Part shown: piece after piece, positions 4,177 to 5,377 of the stretch
How the letters are laid out: each line of letters opens with the position of its first letter
Numbering within the stretch: position 1 is the stretch's first letter
Origin: an uncultured Collinsella sp.
GTDB taxonomy: Bacteria > Actinomycetota > Coriobacteriia > Coriobacteriales > Coriobacteriaceae
Reading direction: 5' to 3'
Assembly (NCBI GenBank): GCA_900551555.1
Contig: URWC01000132.1
Coordinates: 1-5,377 of the forward strand
DNA: 5,377 bases
Position numbers and translations under genes: made by a program
The notes under the pieces: generated by a model
The model's database searches: none
Seen by the model: only the letters and a program-made list of their open reading frames with translations
Told to the model about the DNA's origin: nothing

Positions 4177-5256
4177 ATGAGCGCTCGCGTAACCATGAAG
4201 GACATAGCCGCCGAGCTTGGCGTTTCCATCAATACCGTGCACAAGGCCCTGACGGGTAAGGCCGGCGTGAGCGAATCCGTGCGCTCCAAGGTGAATGCTA
4301 AGGCCGAGGCCATGGGTTACCATCGCAATACGAGTGCCTCGAGCCTGCGCCGCAAGGATATCAACCTGGTGTTTTGCCTGCCCCGCGCATCGCGCGAGGG
4401 AGCGTACTTTTTCCGTTACCTGTGGGAAGGCTGCAACCGCTTTGAGCAGGAGGTCATCGACCGGGGCATTACGGTTGAGCGCGTTGAATTTGGCGTGGGC
4501 GGCTACGCTGATGCACTCGAGCAAATCGACGAGCGTCTGCAGGTGGGCGAGAAGATTGATGGCTTGCTCGCCTATGCGCCGGGCGACGATCGTGCGACTG
4601 AGCTTTTGGGGCAGATCGCCGAGGCGGGCGTGACGATTGAGCTTGTCGACGGTGACCGTCCGCATTTGAATCGTTTGGGTGCGAGCTTGGCCGATTATTC
4701 GACGGCAGGCAGCCTTATGGCCGAGCAGGCGGCAAACCTGGTCCATGCTTCTGGGATCGACGCCCGCGTGCTCCTTTTGACAGGCGACCCATATACCGAT
4801 TCGCACTATCTAACCGCCCGCGCCTTCCACAATTACCTGCGCGAACGTGATATTCCATGGCAGGTTGAGGATCTTGCAGGTGCCCATGCGCAAGTCAAAC
4901 AACTCGAGCATGAGCTCGAAAAGCGCTTGAGTGCGCCGGACGCCCCCGAACTTATCTGTAGCGTTTTTGCCGTTGGTTCCGAAGTGGTTGCCGACGCGCT
5001 CGTCTCGACCGGCAAGGCCGGTCAGGTCATGGTGATCGGCAACGACCTGTTTCCCGAAAGTGCTCTGGCCTTGCGCCGCGGTATCTTTACCAATATTGTC
5101 TATAAGGACCCGACGAGCCTGGCGTATCGCGGCGCTAAGACGCTGGGCGATTATCTGCTGTGGGGAAGGACCCCGACGGTGCCCGTCCAGAAGGGCGCCG
5201 TCGAGATGGTATTTGCCAGCAATGTCGACCGCTACTGCGAACTTGCGGGTATTTAG
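4177..5256 (+). CDS. LacI/GalR-family transcriptional regulator
   Basis: A 359-residue regulator of normal family length. Residues 5-52 form the LacI-type helix-turn-helix: VTMKDIAAELGVSINTVHKAL with the recognition helix around residues 17-27, then GVSESVRSKVNAKAEAMGY. The hinge helix is ASSLRRK (about 54-60). From about residue 62 a periplasmic-binding-protein-like domain follows, starting INLVFCLPR, with YFFRYLWEG near its first helix and the effector-pocket and closing strands near VIGNDLFPESALALRRG and NIVYKDPTSLAYRGAK. This arrangement is typical of regulators that sense a sugar and control its uptake or breakdown. The ligand cannot be told from the sequence. The ATG at 4177 is chosen over the in-frame ATG at 4195 because GGAG (4166-4169) is 7 bases upstream. 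The regulated genes are not in the window, and no functional link to iron uptake is visible. Confidence 0.93.
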   Translation: MSARVTMKDIAAELGVSINTVHKALTGKAGVSESVRSKVNAKAEAMGYHRNTSASSLRRKDINLVFCLPRASREGAYFFRYLWEGCNRFEQEVIDRGITVERVEFGVGGYADALEQIDERLQVGEKIDGLLAYAPGDDRATELLGQIAEAGVTIELVDGDRPHLNRLGASLADYSTAGSLMAEQAANLVHASGIDARVLLLTGDPYTDSHYLTARAFHNYLRERDIPWQVEDLAGAHAQVKQLEHELEKRLSAPDAPELICSVFAVGSEVVADALVSTGKAGQVMVIGNDLFPESALALRRGIFTNIVYKDPTSLAYRGAKTLGDYLLWGRTPTVPVQKGAVEMVFASNVDRYCELAGI

Positions 5257-5301
5257 CCGATTGAGCAGGTACCCCCTCTTGCGACGTGCATTTTTGGGAG
5301 T

Positions 5302-5325
5302 ATTCAGCATTGGCATGCCCTGAAT
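5302..5325 (+). other. Bulged hairpin downstream of the LacI-type gene
   Basis: ATTCAGCAT (5302-5310) can pair with ATG (5315-5317) and CTGAAT (5320-5325) around a TGGC loop, with a two-base bulge. It also contains the palindrome GGCATGCC (5312-5319). No T-tract follows. Its role is unknown; it could be 3' mRNA structure or a protein-binding site. Confidence 0.35.
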
Positions 5326-5354
5326 GAGGTGCAGAACGACTGTTTTAAGTGCCC

Positions 5355-5377
5355 CCGATGGCGTAATTTGCCATCGG
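5355..5377 (+). terminator. Hairpin at the window edge, probable terminator stem
   Basis: CCGATGGC (5355-5362) and GCCATCGG (5370-5377) form a perfect 8-bp stem with a 7-base loop. The left arm is preceded by three more C residues, so the stem may continue with G residues beyond the window. The expected T-tract lies outside and cannot be seen. It is about 100 bases after the regulator's stop codon. Confidence 0.6.

Noticed and set aside
4810..5316. Reverse-strand 168-residue open frame opposite the LacI-type gene
   Set aside because: It overlaps the conserved effector-binding domain on the other strand and has no identifiable motif.
1..5377. CRISPR array, tRNA, rRNA or complete insertion sequence
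   Set aside because: No regularly spaced repeats, cloverleaf-like segments, rRNA-like sequence or transposase gene were seen on either strand.

Overview
The window looks like chromosomal DNA from a high-GC member of the Coriobacteriia, most likely Collinsella or a close relative. This rests on the high-GC codon use, the feoA-feoA-feoB gene order followed by a small Cys-rich FeoB-associated membrane protein, the protein sequence character, and a DtxR-type (actinobacterial) iron-box-like palindrome. The assignment is from memory of these families and no search was run. All supported genes are on the + strand, and the long reverse-strand open frames are shadows.

Layout. Bases 1-263 are intergenic with no supportable gene; they hold a small tandem repeat and an orphan -10-like hexamer. 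Bases 264-512 encode an 82-residue HPr-like phosphocarrier with its own strong terminator (521-561), so it is probably transcribed separately from what follows. Bases 562-701 form an elaborate leader/regulatory region with a perfect 15-bp inverted repeat. Bases 702-3656 form the ferrous-iron uptake operon: a divergent FeoA (702-944), a canonical FeoA (984-1205), a 123-bp gap with an iron-box-like palindrome and a GC-rich hairpin, and FeoB (1329-3656), closed by a terminator at 3686-3718. Bases 3719-3831 hold an intergenic repeat-like stretch. Bases 3832-4032 encode a 66-residue Cys-rich single-span membrane protein of the FeoB-associated type, with its own terminator. Bases 4177-5256 encode a LacI/GalR-family sugar-type regulator. 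The window ends on a perfect 8-bp stem (5355-5377) that is probably the start of a terminator.

How the genes work together. FeoB is the GTP-dependent Fe(II) permease. The FeoA proteins are its small cytosolic SH3-like partners, and the Cys-rich membrane protein takes the place that FeoC has in enteric bacteria. The hexamer GTTAAC occurs three times in the window, twice in the inverted repeat upstream of the first feoA and once just upstream of the Cys-rich gene. This suggests that the two separately terminated iron units share a regulator. A different, DtxR-like palindrome lies inside the operon just before feoB. The HPr-like protein and the LacI-type regulator point to carbohydrate control on either side of the iron locus, and no direct link between them and iron is shown.

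The most unusual observation is in the HPr-like protein. It keeps the phosphorylatable His15 but carries Asp at position 46, where the regulatory Ser of Gram-positive HPr sits, and a CxxC pair a few residues later.
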